Origin: Steinernema hermaphroditum
Taxonomy: Eukaryota; Nematoda; Chromadorea; Rhabditida; Steinernematidae
NCBI GenBank assembly: GCA_030435675.1
Contig: CM059623.1
Location: 15,477,205-15,541,204 of the forward strand
Length of the DNA stretch: 64,000 bases
Direction of reading: 5' to 3'
The first letter of the stretch is position 1; every line of letters begins with the position of its first letter. Position numbers and translations under genes: made by a program. Under the pieces are notes generated by a model. That model saw only the letters and a program-made list of their open reading frames with translations. It did no database searches and was not told the origin of the DNA. Positions 23,050 to 33,648 of this stretch are shown in pieces.

Positions 23050-23618
23050 TAAAATACATATGTGTTATTATTTGTTTCTTCAGATCTTCAAGCATGTACA
23101 ATGCCAATATATTGAGGGTGCCTCTTCTAATCGATCAGTGCCTTTCAAAAGACAGCAGAAAAAAGCAACTGAGGCCCACACCGACAACACTATAAATCAG
23201 ACACGTTCGAAATAAGCTGCACAGACGGTTCATTGCCACTATAGCACTGGAGCCACAAAACCTTCTGTTTGTTTACTGGGTTAGTGTTGAAAAAATCAGT
23301 GAGCGCCGATCTTGCAGACCCTTCATGGCTTAGAACGCGCCAAGTCGCCCGCAACGATCTCGCTTTGTATACATGGGAAATAACAGCGTTCATTTCTTCG
23401 GTTCATTTGGTATAGTTATAATTTGGGTGGGTATTTTGACGGGTGGAAATGGAGAAAAGGTGCAGAGGCCGATGTAGAAAATATAGACATCTTTCGATGA
23501 TACTCCCGGGGGGATAAGAGTTCATCGGCATCGGAGGGTTCGGGAAGATAAACGATGTGTAGACGGTAAACATTTATGATGCAATTATCTATGTCAATCA
23601 AAGACAATATGAAACATG

Positions 23619-24446
23619 TTAGTCGGCGAGGCAGGACAAAAGAATTTCGTAATCAGTCGAATAGTCGCCTACCGATTTGCCGTCAGCTAGAATTTGCTTT
23701 TTACGCATATCTTGACACAGCTTCCATTCGCAGCCTTCGTACATTTCATAGCGCTTCAGTTGACCAGACGCTAAACAACTGTCCAAGAGTTGATTAAAAG
23801 CTTCCTCGTAAGATAAATTGCCGTTGGTATTTGGTTTCAAACAGAGTGTTCTGAAGCTAGGCATCCAGGTGACCTTCAGGAGGAAGTCAAGAAAAGTGTG
23901 TGTTAGCATAAATTCCTTCGAAGTGACATCATAGCCCGTGTCGTAGTAGTATTCAATGTAACGTATGATGTGCAGCTTGTGAATTGAATTGAAGACTGTT
24001 CTGATCAGTTGTTGGTGCTTCGGAAATGCGCAATTCAACTCGACATGAACTCCTCTGCTCTCCTTCAGAACTGCACGGATTGCCTCGAACTTTTCCGGAG
24101 ACAGCTCGTGCCAATATTCATTTTCCTCGCTTGGAGAGTCAAGGTGCTCAAAGTAGATAGTGTCGAACTCGTATGGATTATCATCACCAGAGAGCATTTT
24201 CGTAAATTCTTTCCAGCTGACGCTCAGTTCAAACTGAACAGGCAAGTTTTCGTATATGTAGAAATGCAGACTAATTTTTGTAGTGCGTCGAAAAGAAGGA
24301 AAAGATATTTCACATGCCTCAGTAACGGCGAGAGACCAAAGACTGTCCATCCCGACTACATGCTGAAGACGGAGGGCTACTATGAGCGCGTTATCATAAA
24401 ACAGACTAAACACACGATGAATGAACGCAACGGGAACGGTATTCAT
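23619..24446 (-). CDS. Family-N gene copy 2 (275-aa subfamily)
   Basis: Intact single-exon frame of 275 aa starting MNTVPVAFIHRVFSLFYDNA and ending LLSCLAD. Shares the family blocks KISLHFYIYENLPVQFELSV, YEFDTIYFEHL, NEYWHELSPEKFEAIRAVL and NGNLSYEEAFNQLLDSC. Differs from the 282-aa subfamily by lacking the short RGIYVNGD insert. An upstream in-frame ATG at 24491 would add 15 residues, but the shared start is the M before N-x-VP. No signal peptide; probably intracellular. Closest to the copy at 52.2 kb; both copies and their flanks lie beside GIY-YIG family clusters. Function unknown. Confidence 0.75.
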   Translation of the reverse strand: MNTVPVAFIHRVFSLFYDNALIVALRLQHVVGMDSLWSLAVTEACEISFPSFRRTTKISLHFYIYENLPVQFELSVSWKEFTKMLSGDDNPYEFDTIYFEHLDSPSEENEYWHELSPEKFEAIRAVLKESRGVHVELNCAFPKHQQLIRTVFNSIHKLHIIRYIEYYYDTGYDVTSKEFMLTHTFLDFLLKVTWMPSFRTLCLKPNTNGNLSYEEAFNQLLDSCLASGQLKRYEMYEGCEWKLCQDMRKKQILADGKSVGDYSTDYEILLSCLAD

Positions 24447-24570
24447 GGCGACGCGTGCATGAATGGCCAATCTCACAGAACAGCTATCCATAATGTGCTA
24501 CATAATGCGATGCTTCTGCCGGTGCGAGCAGGTTTAAGAAAAGAACCTCAGAGATAACATAAAGGTTATA

Positions 24571-25261
24571 CAGGGTGTACCATAAATACTGTAAGTTGGC
24601 AAGCTTTTCAATTTACCTTGATTTTTTGCCTTTTTATACCACTTCTGTTGTTATATTCTTGTTTGTCGTCCTTTTTTGATCTAGAAAAGTAGATTTTTCC
24701 CGGTACTTTAACCTGTTCCCATCAGATAAAAATGTATCTCAAAGTGACCGTTTTGCTACCGTCGCCGATTACAAGCGTGAAATGCCGGTTATGGAGATTG
24801 AAAAGTTAATGAAATTCCAATTTTTTTCAACTCTAGCGGATTGTAAAACACTTCCAAGAGACAGGTGGGATACCGATTCGCCAAATGGCTAAAAGACCGA
24901 GAACAGCCAGAACACCAAGGACCAGAAAGGCCTTCCGGAAGAAGATCAAGCAGAATCTAGCACGATCCATGAGAAACCTGCCAAAGGAGTACTGAGTCAT
25001 TGAGTGATCGCTCAGGAAATTAGTGGAAGAAGATCAGGGACTCGACTGCTGCAAGATGACATACAGACAGTTTCCTGAAGAATTTCCAAAAGCATCTCAA
25101 CGCCTTAATCAAACTGTCAAGGAGGGCATTTCGAACAGAATTCAAGTATGTTGTGCAGAATTTCCTGTCCAATCTTATAGATATGAATTCATTTTGTTTC
25201 CTTGTCGTAAATGAAAAGTTATAAGCAGTTTTTCGACTTACAGTATTTATGGTTCACCCTG
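24571..25261. mobile_element. Internally deleted Tc1/mariner-type element
   Basis: Ends CAGGGTGTACCATAAATAC and GTATTTATGGTTCACCCTG, flanked by TA (24569-24570 and 25262-25263). The 691-bp interior has only decayed coding traces (KRPRTARTPRTRKAF and similar). It interrupts the region upstream of Family-N copy 2: the flanking GCCGATAAAGG block continues uninterrupted in the homologous region near copy 5. A fragment of the same family lies at about 30380-30560. Confidence 0.8.
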
Positions 25262-25263
25262 TA

Positions 25264-25780
25264 TATAAAATAAAAGCCGATAAAGGTGGTATAGGAGAGG
25301 GCAGAGTTGAGCTCTTGTTCGGGAAAATTGCCTCATTCCTCTCACTGAAAAAGCAAACGCGAAGAAGCCCGGAAACCACAACTAAAGACGTATAAACGGG
25401 GTTGTGCGCCCTTTTTGGCGGTAAAGGCGAAGCAGCCCTACGAGCGGAAAATACAAATTCAGCGACTGACCATTAACATTTCGTGAGTGGTACCACACGA
25501 GGATAGGACACTGAATTTTGTGCATCCTTTCAGCATATTCTTCTGCTGCACCGAAAGCGACTCATTTCTTGCCCCAGAGACGTGACGACAAGAAAACCCT
25601 ACATACTTGATTGGTGGTTATATCTGGGAGCAAATTTTTGTAATCTTATGAGATTGCAAAATAAATCCTTGAATCCTTTGAACGTCTCCCACACCGAAGA
25701 CGCCTACGCCCACAAAATAGGGAACTCCGAAGATACACAAGACCTAGCATCTCCAGAAACATAGTGGTAGTAAAGCGGTC
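25264..25780. other. Intergenic between Family-N copy 2 and the GIY-YIG array
   Basis: The first 70 bp matches the region upstream of the 52.2-kb family copy (GCCGATAAAGG, GGGCAGAGTT). The rest shows no supported gene. Confidence 0.4.
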
Positions 25781-25784
25781 GAAA

Positions 25785-25862
25785 AAAAATTGACTTACCA
25801 TCGTAGATCTTCATAGACGTATTCCAGTTGTCCTCCCCCAGTTTTAACTTCACATCTTGGTT
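25785..25862 (-). pseudogene. Duplicated C-terminal exon fragment of the GIY-YIG family
   Basis: Encodes DVKLKLGEDNWNTSMKIYDG followed by a 5' splice-like gtaag, duplicating the end of the GIY-YIG exon at about 26190-26260 (DVKLELGKDDWNTSMKIYDG). Upstream of it the frame is unrelated. Confidence 0.7.
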
Positions 25863-26081
25863 CGAAGTCGCCCACGAGAAGAAGTACGCCAAGCGAAGGG
25901 ATGTGGTCATATCATCGGGAAGCCGACACTTTCGAATTCCGGGAACCCTCATAATAAGAAAACAACTTGAGCCAAAGATAGCGAAAAATATTACTTTATG
26001 CAGCAAATCATTAAACAATAATGAACAACAAAATATCTTAACCTTTAGTTCAGTTTCATCCTCCAGTCTACTGATTTCTCT

Positions 26082-27665
26082 TCATGGACGGGCTGGCGCA
26101 CGACGATCCGGTTGGGTTTCTAAAATATTCTCGTTATAATACTCATTTTGTTTTGTAATGCCAACCTTTCTTCACAAGATCTTTACTTACCATCGTAGAT
26201 CTTCATAGACGTATTCCAGTCATCCTTTCCTAGTTCTAACTTCACATCTTCGATTTTGCTATGAAGACGGCTTCCTCCAAGCTCAAGTTGCTTGTACGTC
26301 CGGTTCAAAGCCAACTTCCCAAGTTCTATCCGCACTACATGGTTCATTAAATAACGTGCGGTGTCCTTTCCAGAGTCGATGTTCGTGATTAGGAAGGAGC
26401 GGGGCTTCAGCAACGTGATGAGTGCTTCCTCAATTACAAACGACATCCACGAGGCGCATCTACGGTAAGTCAGCAGGTACAGCACATCTTGTCCGCACGC
26501 TTCTATGTGCTTCAACGTCTCTGTCTTCCTCACATTCTTGATGTTCTCCGTTCCTTTGCCTTCATCCTTGTGCTGAAAGCATCGACCAGGCGTGAATCCG
26601 ATAGCGTCACCCGCTGCCTTGTCACATGTTCCTTTCCCGATGTAAATAATGCTTGCGATGAAGTCTTCGAAGCTGCTGTGCTGCGGATTCTTGGGAAGAT
26701 GAATGGCATCCAGCAGAAAATACACATAACTTCGTCTGTCAGCTTTTGGATCGTTCAAATAAGGATGTTTGTGTTCTTCTACCGTTCTGATGTTACGGAG
26801 TGTCTGTCGTAAGAATTGCTTTCGATGTTCGACATCCTCGTAAGACAGCTGCTCAAGACACGATGGGTTGATCATTCTGTACAACTCTTTCGCCATCGCC
26901 GTGTTGGGAGTGTAGACGTTACCGGCTCTATAAACCTGAAATGAGCACTGTAAACATTATTAAAAGTCCTTAACCATACGAAGTAGCGGTCATGATAGTC
27001 ATGGTAATGCCGCATTGTGTCCAGTTTGTATTTAACGGTACGATCTGATTCTGAAGTGACGATCTCCTTTGGGCATGGTAGACAACAGATTCGCCTTTTT
27101 TGTGCTTCCTGAACATTTGGTAATCCATGAAATGATGGTTATACTTACGTGTGGTGATATGATGGCTAGCTGTTTGTGCATGGCAAATTTGATGGTCGAT
27201 TCGCGGTCGTGACGAACTACCTTCTTCTTCGTGTTCCCTTTAAATGACTCCAAGAACCACGCCATTCGGTTCTGGAAGTGTGCCATATCGAAGTTGTGTT
27301 CCAGCCCGAACTCGGCTATCCAGGCGGGCGCATTTAGAAAGCACTCCACAATGTGCGCAATAAATAATCCAGACAGTTCATCTGTGGGTGCCAGAAGAAC
27401 GCCGACTTCTTTGTAGTCGTCCTGACGACCAACGGCTACTCTGATTACAGTTGATATGATTTGCTTGGTTCTGCTATTAACGTTCACCTAAAGTGACCGA
27501 TACTTAGATGATAATGTCTATTGCTGGCACAATTTCCAGGCTGTCAAATTTCTTAAGAAACAGATACACTTACGTTTCTCGGTTTGTACAACAATGTTGA
27601 CTTCGCATGAGCATCACTAATTGCCAGAATCCATATATTTTCAAGCTGCACAGGCATGATCAAAT
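26082..27665 (-). CDS. GIY-YIG family array, unit 3: Ulp1-like half, finger, complete GIY-YIG nuclease
   Basis: The most complete unit of a compressed array, on the minus strand. About 27578-27663 encodes LIMPVQLENIWILAISDA. About 27160-27487 encodes LLAPTDELSGLFIAHIVECF, the Ulp1-like second half. About 26990-27110 encodes a finger, CCLPC...MRHYHDYHD. 26190 to about 26935 encodes the whole nuclease: SYVYFLLD (GIY), IIYIGKG (YIG), R in TPGRCFQHK, E in VIEEALITLL and N in LITNID. A terminal exon ends at 26082. The Cys position reads LSG and the His-Trp position reads IW, so protease activity is not expected. The nuclease residues look intact. A separate N-terminal exon is missing unless it splices from unit 1. 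Confidence 0.7.
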
Positions 27666-28824
27666 GTGATCTTCTTCGACCCTTTTCCTTCATCCTTATG
27701 TTCGAAACAGCGTCCGGGAGCCAATCCGAGCGCATCGCCGCCTCGTCCATTGTTTCGCGGCTTCGCGCACGTGCCCTTCCCCAGATAGATTATACTGGCC
27801 ACGAAGTCATCAAACTTCGCATGCTGACAATTGTCGGGCAGATGTGCGCTGTCAAGAAGATAGTAAACGTCGCTTCGTCGGCCGACGTCGGGATCGTTCA
27901 GCAAACAATGGCGCGGTTACTTCACGAGTCGCAACGCCCGCAGCAGGCTTCCGAGCTCTTGTTCTCTGGATCGGATATCCTTTTCTGCTATCTCTTCGAG
28001 GCACAAGGGACTTATCATCCTGTACAGCTCCTTCGCCATGGTTGTATTCGGAGTGAATATATTGCCAGCTTTGTGAGCCTAAAATGAATGTTGTAAAAGT
28101 TAGTAAAAGCATGGAATCATACAAAATGGCGATCATGGAATTTGTGGTAGTGGCTCAAACTATTCACCCTGCCATGTCCGGCAACGTTTGTACACTGCCA
28201 GCAGATTCGCTCCTTTTGCAAAGTCTGTAAATATTGTGATCAATTATTAGTGACAACTACGGTTAAACGGACACACTCTCAGTTTGCACAAATGATCAGT
28301 TTGCACAAAAAATAATGATCAGTTTGCACAAAGGAATAGCATCGCTTTTTACATTTGAATTTCAAAATTTCCGCGGCAGTATTTGTAAATTCTAGATTTC
28401 GGTTTTATACTTCATTTCGGAATATAACGGAACAATTCTGAATAGTAATAAGTATCACTGACATCGATCTTCTCATATAATATTTGTTCCTTCGTGTGAC
28501 GAAGATGTTGATCCGCACGTGAGGCTCCACGCTTGAGGTCAGTCGTTTGGGGAATGCGATATTGTCTTCTCTGCTGTAGCCAGAAACAATCTTCCCCATC
28601 GTCTGCCCCTTGAACGGTTCCAAAAACTGCGTCATCTTGTACTTGACGTTGTTCATGTCGAACGGATACTGCACGCCGTACTTAGAAATCCATGTCGGCG
28701 CGTTCAGGAACGACTCCACGAAGTAGGCGATGAAAATCCCAGAATAATGTGGGTAAAAATATTTCCTGCTTGGAACGACTAAAATGACAGTACAAGAAGA
28801 AAGTTTGATATAAGTAGCAAACAT
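27650..28824 (-). pseudogene. GIY-YIG family array, unit 2: truncated
   Basis: Starts inside the Ulp1-like second half (YSGIFIAYFVESFLNAPTW, about 28745), then a finger exon (ICWQCTNVAGHG...SHYHKFHD, about 28140-28220). The GIY-YIG exon (YYLLDSAHLPDN, IIYLGKGTC, PGRCFEHKDEG) has one in-frame stop near 27910 (LRLVK-stop-PRHC) and ends abruptly at EGKGSKKI. There the frame passes directly into the LIMPVQLEN block of unit 3, without an intron. The nuclease lacks its last 100 or so residues, including the catalytic Glu. Confidence 0.7.
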
Positions 28825-28859
28825 ACGTGATACCGATCGTGGAATTCATTATAGTGTTT

Positions 28860-29793
28860 CAGCAGATCGAAAGCATCACGACCGCACTGGACGAACGAGC
28901 AGTTCAAACATATTCGGGTCTTCTTTTTTGTCTTCTTTTTGGGTCACCTGCAGATTTGACGCAAAATTCATAACAAAGCAGATCAATCAACTCACATCAG
29001 GATCAACGACATAAATTAGTTCTTTCGTAAACTCAACTGATGAGGTGGTGCGCCTTGAGTTTTTTACAATCTTTGCCGCGGTATCATTAATAAACGGCTT
29101 TAAATGCCACAAAACTTCATTCTCGAAGTTATTCACATCGAAACCGTGTTGAATTCCACATTTTGTGATCCACGATGGCGCGTTCAGAAAGACGTTCACA
29201 AAGTAAGCGACGAACAGCGCCGACTTTGCATTAGTTAGAAGACTTTATTACTTGAAGTCTTTCAGTTCTGTACTGATGTCCAGTTAACACGTTGAGAAAG
29301 TATTCTATCTTCATTTCAGCGACATCGTTCTTGGCCATTCGGCCCATAGTTTGGGATGAAGCACGCCGGCATATCCCTTGCCGTACGTCCGAGCATTGGC
29401 TTCCATCCTCTACAACTGATCATAGAAATGCTCTAGAAAATAGTACAATACCTTTAACAGGGACCAAACATAGATGCCCTGAAGAGACGTTCCATAGTTT
29501 TCGACGTCGTCCTCAAGTAGCTCAAACGTGACATTGTCCTCAGGAATGATTATATTATCATCGTTTCGTGGATTCCATAGTTTAGGTACGGCCTTGAGCA
29601 CAGGACCTTGTCGGGTGAAGCGTTCCCCAAAATCGACACAATCCTCGCCTTCATCATAACAGGAGGACTTGGAAGAACGCGGGTCGACAACACCCGCATA
29701 CGAGAAGAAGCAACCGAAGAGTTGGCGAACCATTGAGCGCCTCTTAGAAATGTCCGCTCCATTGACTTCTCCAGCCAGCATCAGTTGACTCAT
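28860..29793 (-). pseudogene. GIY-YIG family array, unit 1: N-terminal exon with internal deletion
   Basis: The N-terminal exon (29450-29793) starts MSQLMLAGEVNGADIS, contains QLFGCFFSYAGV and YDEGEDCVDFGE, and ends GIYVWSLLK at a splice site. The next exon begins MEANARTYGKGYAGVLHPK but fuses near 29310 to NVLTGHQYRTERLQVIKS, deleting the block that would hold the His-equivalent. It continues SALFVAYFVNVFLNAPSWI (with a frame break near 29230) and a finger (ICLNCSFVQCG...KHYNEFHD, about 28875-28950). No GIY-YIG exon belongs to this unit. Confidence 0.65.
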
Positions 29794-29849
29794 TGTCGAT
29801 CGGTAGTAATCAAACTGAAATAGGCGAATGTTACAGAAGCCTGTCACGT

Positions 29850-30360
29850 TGTGTACTTATGTAGCGAAACGAATAAAACAGTTTGGAATCTGTTGTGTTG
29901 TCGGTTGCGACAAACACACTTCAGTAAAGTAGTAATCCGCAATGGTTCCACGATACTGGGGAGAACAAGCACAGAGCGGGTCCAAAGAGGCAGCGGCGGC
30001 GATGGCGCAAATGGGGGACCTCAAACTTGGGTAATTAAACCTTTATATAACAACAGAAACACGCAACATACAAATACACGGCACGTTACACATAAGTAAA
30101 CAGTGCTAACAAATAGGGTGAAACAGCGATACAAATTGGGCCGACGCGCTGCAGCCGGTTACCATGCATACAGACATCGTGGCGAGAGACAACCAATTCA
30201 AATGTTATAAATATCACATGTTCACACCACAACAGAATCCCTTTTATAATGAGATAATAGACACTGTAGAATTTTTGTATCAAACATTTTTATCCACTTC
30301 AGTTTCGTCCTTTTAGTTGATGAAGTACGTTTTAATAGATGCATCATCACAGTTAAACTT
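29850..30360. other. Intergenic, no gene seen
   Basis: AT-rich DNA without supported open frames or clear repeats. Confidence 0.4.
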
Positions 30361-30379
30361 AACAACTTAAACTTAAACT

Positions 30380-30570
30380 CACCGCCGATCACAAGCGTGA
30401 AATGCTGATTCCTGAGATTGAAAAGTTCATGAAATTCCATTTTTTTTCAAGTACAGAGTTTTGTAAACTGCTTTTATGAGACAGGTAGTATACAGATTCC
30501 CCAAATAGGTAGAAGAACTCGAACAGCCCGAAAAGCAATGACCAGAGCAAGATCAAGCGGAATCGGGCTC
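30380..30570 (+). mobile_element. Fragment of the 24.6-kb Tc1/mariner-type family
   Basis: GATCACAAGCGTGAAATGC, GAGATTGAAAAGTTCATGAA and CCGAAAAGCAATGACCAGA parallel blocks inside the 24571-25261 element. Neither TIR is present. Confidence 0.6.
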
Positions 30571-30887
30571 AAGCCTAAGTCAAACCTAGATATTAGCCCT
30601 TGCACAAAGATGAATACTGGGCTCGCTTAGCTCGCCTGCAACCTCAAATATTTAGATATAAGCCTAAGCCAAGCCTAGGTCTGGGACATATGCAAAGAGC
30701 ATATAAGCTCGCTTCAACTTCAGATGTCTAGACATGCATATGAAAACCTGCACACATCGTATACATTTGCATGTATCAACAAGGAGGGAAAACCACGGTG
30801 GGTACCGTCAGAGAGGTCACACCACGTTTTTCCTGAAGACGCTGTTTGGGGCGCAAATGTCTGGGGCGTAAATGTCCTAGTACCCCG

Positions 30888-31465
30888 CCGATACCATAAT
30901 CTCAGATTTGGTTAATTTCCTAATTTTCTCAATTCGTTCACGTCAGTATCGGCACCTGGATTGCTTCTCTGGCTTGCTGTTTGAGCTTCTTTAAGATCAC
31001 ATCGTTCTCGGCCACTTGACATTCAGGGGTGGGAGTCCCTTCTATCATGTATTTGATGAGGAGAAGATTGTAGTAATCGTTCTGGGCCTTTCAGTACTCC
31101 GGACCGTTCAGTGTTTCGCTACAATTCATCACATCTTCTCTCGAGGAATTCGGCACCTCAACACTTATCTATCCTCTACCCATATAGCTGATTAACTACA
31201 AGGGACTTGCCAAATACAGAGACGTCTAGGACCAAAAAGACTTTGAGAAATATCATGACTATGCAAATTCCAAACGGTGCTCAGCTGCACTGGAATATGT
31301 TTATAGCCTTGAAAAACGGAACACGAACTTGCAGTATCGGCATTAATGTAGAATACACTTCAGAGGAGCCGTCGGTCAGCCGAGTGACTGCAGTGTGTGC
31401 TCTTTCATCGCGGGAAGTGATCTTTTTGTTGTCGACCAGCTGTTCCTCGCTGTTCATTTTGACAG
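30888..31465 (-). pseudogene. Partial duplicate of the two-TM protein gene at 47.8-48.8 kb
   Basis: Nearly identical over about 580 bp to 48232-48799, covering the first exons: a start codon near 31459, then ITSRDERAHTAVTRLTDGSS and a membrane segment. The downstream exons (including the second membrane segment) are absent, so the copy cannot give a complete protein. The few differences suggest a recent segmental duplication. Confidence 0.7.
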
Positions 31466-31499
31466 AAAACGACCGGCTTTTCGTTCCTGTTTGATATCT

Positions 31500-32740
31500 A
31501 TTTAGAGTTTTGAATCAGAACGTTTGAGAAAATTCGGTTATGAATCATCAGCTCACTTTGTTGGCAGTATCTAAAGGGCCTCAGAGAACAGCATACTGTC
31601 GGGTCAACAGCGAATGTCACCGCCGCAATTCGTTGCAGGACCGCAATCAGGGATACGATCGGGTCCGTTATAAGGGGACTTCCGGGTTTCTGACTGAATA
31701 AATGGATTTTCTCGAAGACAACACCGTATTTCAAAATTCCGCTTTGACAGAAGTGTTCGCCGTTCGTCAGCGTAGCGTAGTATGCATCCGTTTTCCGGCA
31801 AATTTTTCTACTTTTCTCATGCAGCTTTATTTAGTGCATTCTTTTTACTCTGCTATTTACTGTCATTAGTCTTTGGCAAAATGAATAACGTCTTTGATAA
31901 CCTCATAAATGGTCAGAATCCATCCAAATTCAGGATGTCGAGAAGAGTGTTGACAAATTTCGAGAAAACAAAATATGAAATGCGCGACCGACAATTGTTT
32001 TTAAAACTGTGGCATTTCAGCCAACAGAAGTGATCGTTTATTTTGACTTCCCGTGTCCGACGCGCGATGTTTAGAAAAAATGCTAGATCACATGAAACGA
32101 TCAAAGACATCGATAGCCGCTCATTTCGATAACACACCTTTCGTCGCGCTGCTTTTGCATTTCTGAACGTTTCCCTTGCAACTTAGTTCGGGCACAGTTA
32201 TGCTGTACCCATTAGCAATTTAACGCGTTAACTAACTCTTAGGTTTTGGTTTTTGCCGTGGTTTTCCTAGTAAACAGGATATTTAAAGGCTGCATATGTG
32301 AAAACCGGGCTTTAGCCTTTAAATTTTAGATTTAGTCTACCATCGAGGCTTAAACATAGATCTAAAGATTGCAATTAATCTCTGGGTTCTTATGAATTGC
32401 AGCCACTGCTCCGCACTTTCGTTATTCCACCCAATAGCCACTTTGTCGTATTATTGGCAATCTTCTTGTTCAAACCAATTACGACCATTAGCACGGCCAA
32501 AATGCAAATGTGATTGTATTGGTTCAATCCAAAATTAATTCATATTTATAGATTCAATCCAGAAAATTCAAGTCTCACAGCTATTTTTAAGTCGCACAGC
32601 ATAGACTTTTACTACCTGGAGCGTGCGAATTCGCGCGTAGCCGCGTTTTTTAGTATTACCCGAAAATCCGCGATTTACGCGCACACTTAAGGGTCGGTCA
32701 AGAGGAGCCGTGTAAAAGCATTCGAAAGTTACATTTAGGC
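31500..32740. other. Intergenic with dispersed-repeat traces
   Basis: A segment near 32235-32400 (GCCGTGG...TTTAAAGGCTGC...TAAAGATTG) resembles 62865-62985. No gene supported. Confidence 0.4.
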
Positions 32741-32747
32741 CATTATA

Positions 32748-33326
32748 CAGGGTGACACAAAAGTTCTGTAACGCCGGTTTCAATTGTTCATTATTTGTCA
32801 TTTCTTGAATCGGTCGCGTTTTCTCGCCGCGATATTCCAATTCGGCATCTATTTCTGCCCACTGACCCTTTCTTGCTTTTTGCTTTACTTTAACACTCGG
32901 TCTTGCAAGGGTGTTTCCATTAGGTGCATTTTTCAACCATAGTGATAATTTTCCCGGTTTCACAAATTCCGTTCCAAACTATCACAGAAGCTGGAAAGTA
33001 GTTTTTTTTTCATCTGCATAGTTTTGGCGAGCCTTTCTTGGGGATCTGCCGATGATTTTGCGGGCTATTGATCGAATACACCTTAAAAACCTTTCCATCT
33101 GTCAAGACGACATTGCTCAGACGGCAACGAACGACCACGGTCAAAAATTTTTCTAAACGTTTGGAGGCCTGCATTGCGGCGAAATGTGGTCACTTCAAAC
33201 TGAATCTATGATGCATTATGTAGTTTTTTCCTGCTCTGTCATGTGATAAATCTCGTTTGTCTCATTTCGCTAACGCTTTCGAGATACGCTCGGTTTTTAG
33301 CGTTACAGAACTTTTGTGTCACCCTG
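32748..33326. mobile_element. TA-flanked MITE, 579 bp
   Basis: Ends CAGGGTGACACAAAAGTTCT and AGAACTTTTGTGTCACCCTG are flanked by TA (32746-32747 and 33327-33328), typical of Tc1/mariner. A decayed minus-strand frame begins near 32963 (KPGKLSLWLKNAPNG). No transposase core is visible. A degenerate relative may lie at about 47246-47580. Confidence 0.8.
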
Positions 33327-33648
33327 TATCGCACATATGGTCAACATCTGTTTCGTTGAATCGTGTACTGTATTAGAATTTGGTACTTGTGCGTACCTCT
33401 CTGATGGTCCGGTGTGCGTATAAGCCGGGCTTTTTGGGCCTAATGTTCAATAATGCATGTTTATGTACATGTCAATTTTTGCTCGACTTGATGCAGACGC
33501 TTCAGAAGCGTCCCGTGTGATCGCAAAATATTCGACACAAGCGACCAACTGAAAAAAAAATTCCGTGTTTCAGATAACTGCTTCAGTGCTTGTTGAAAAT
33601 CGATCAAGATGATGCGTACCTTCTTCGGCTGCTTTTTTCCTCGTGGCT

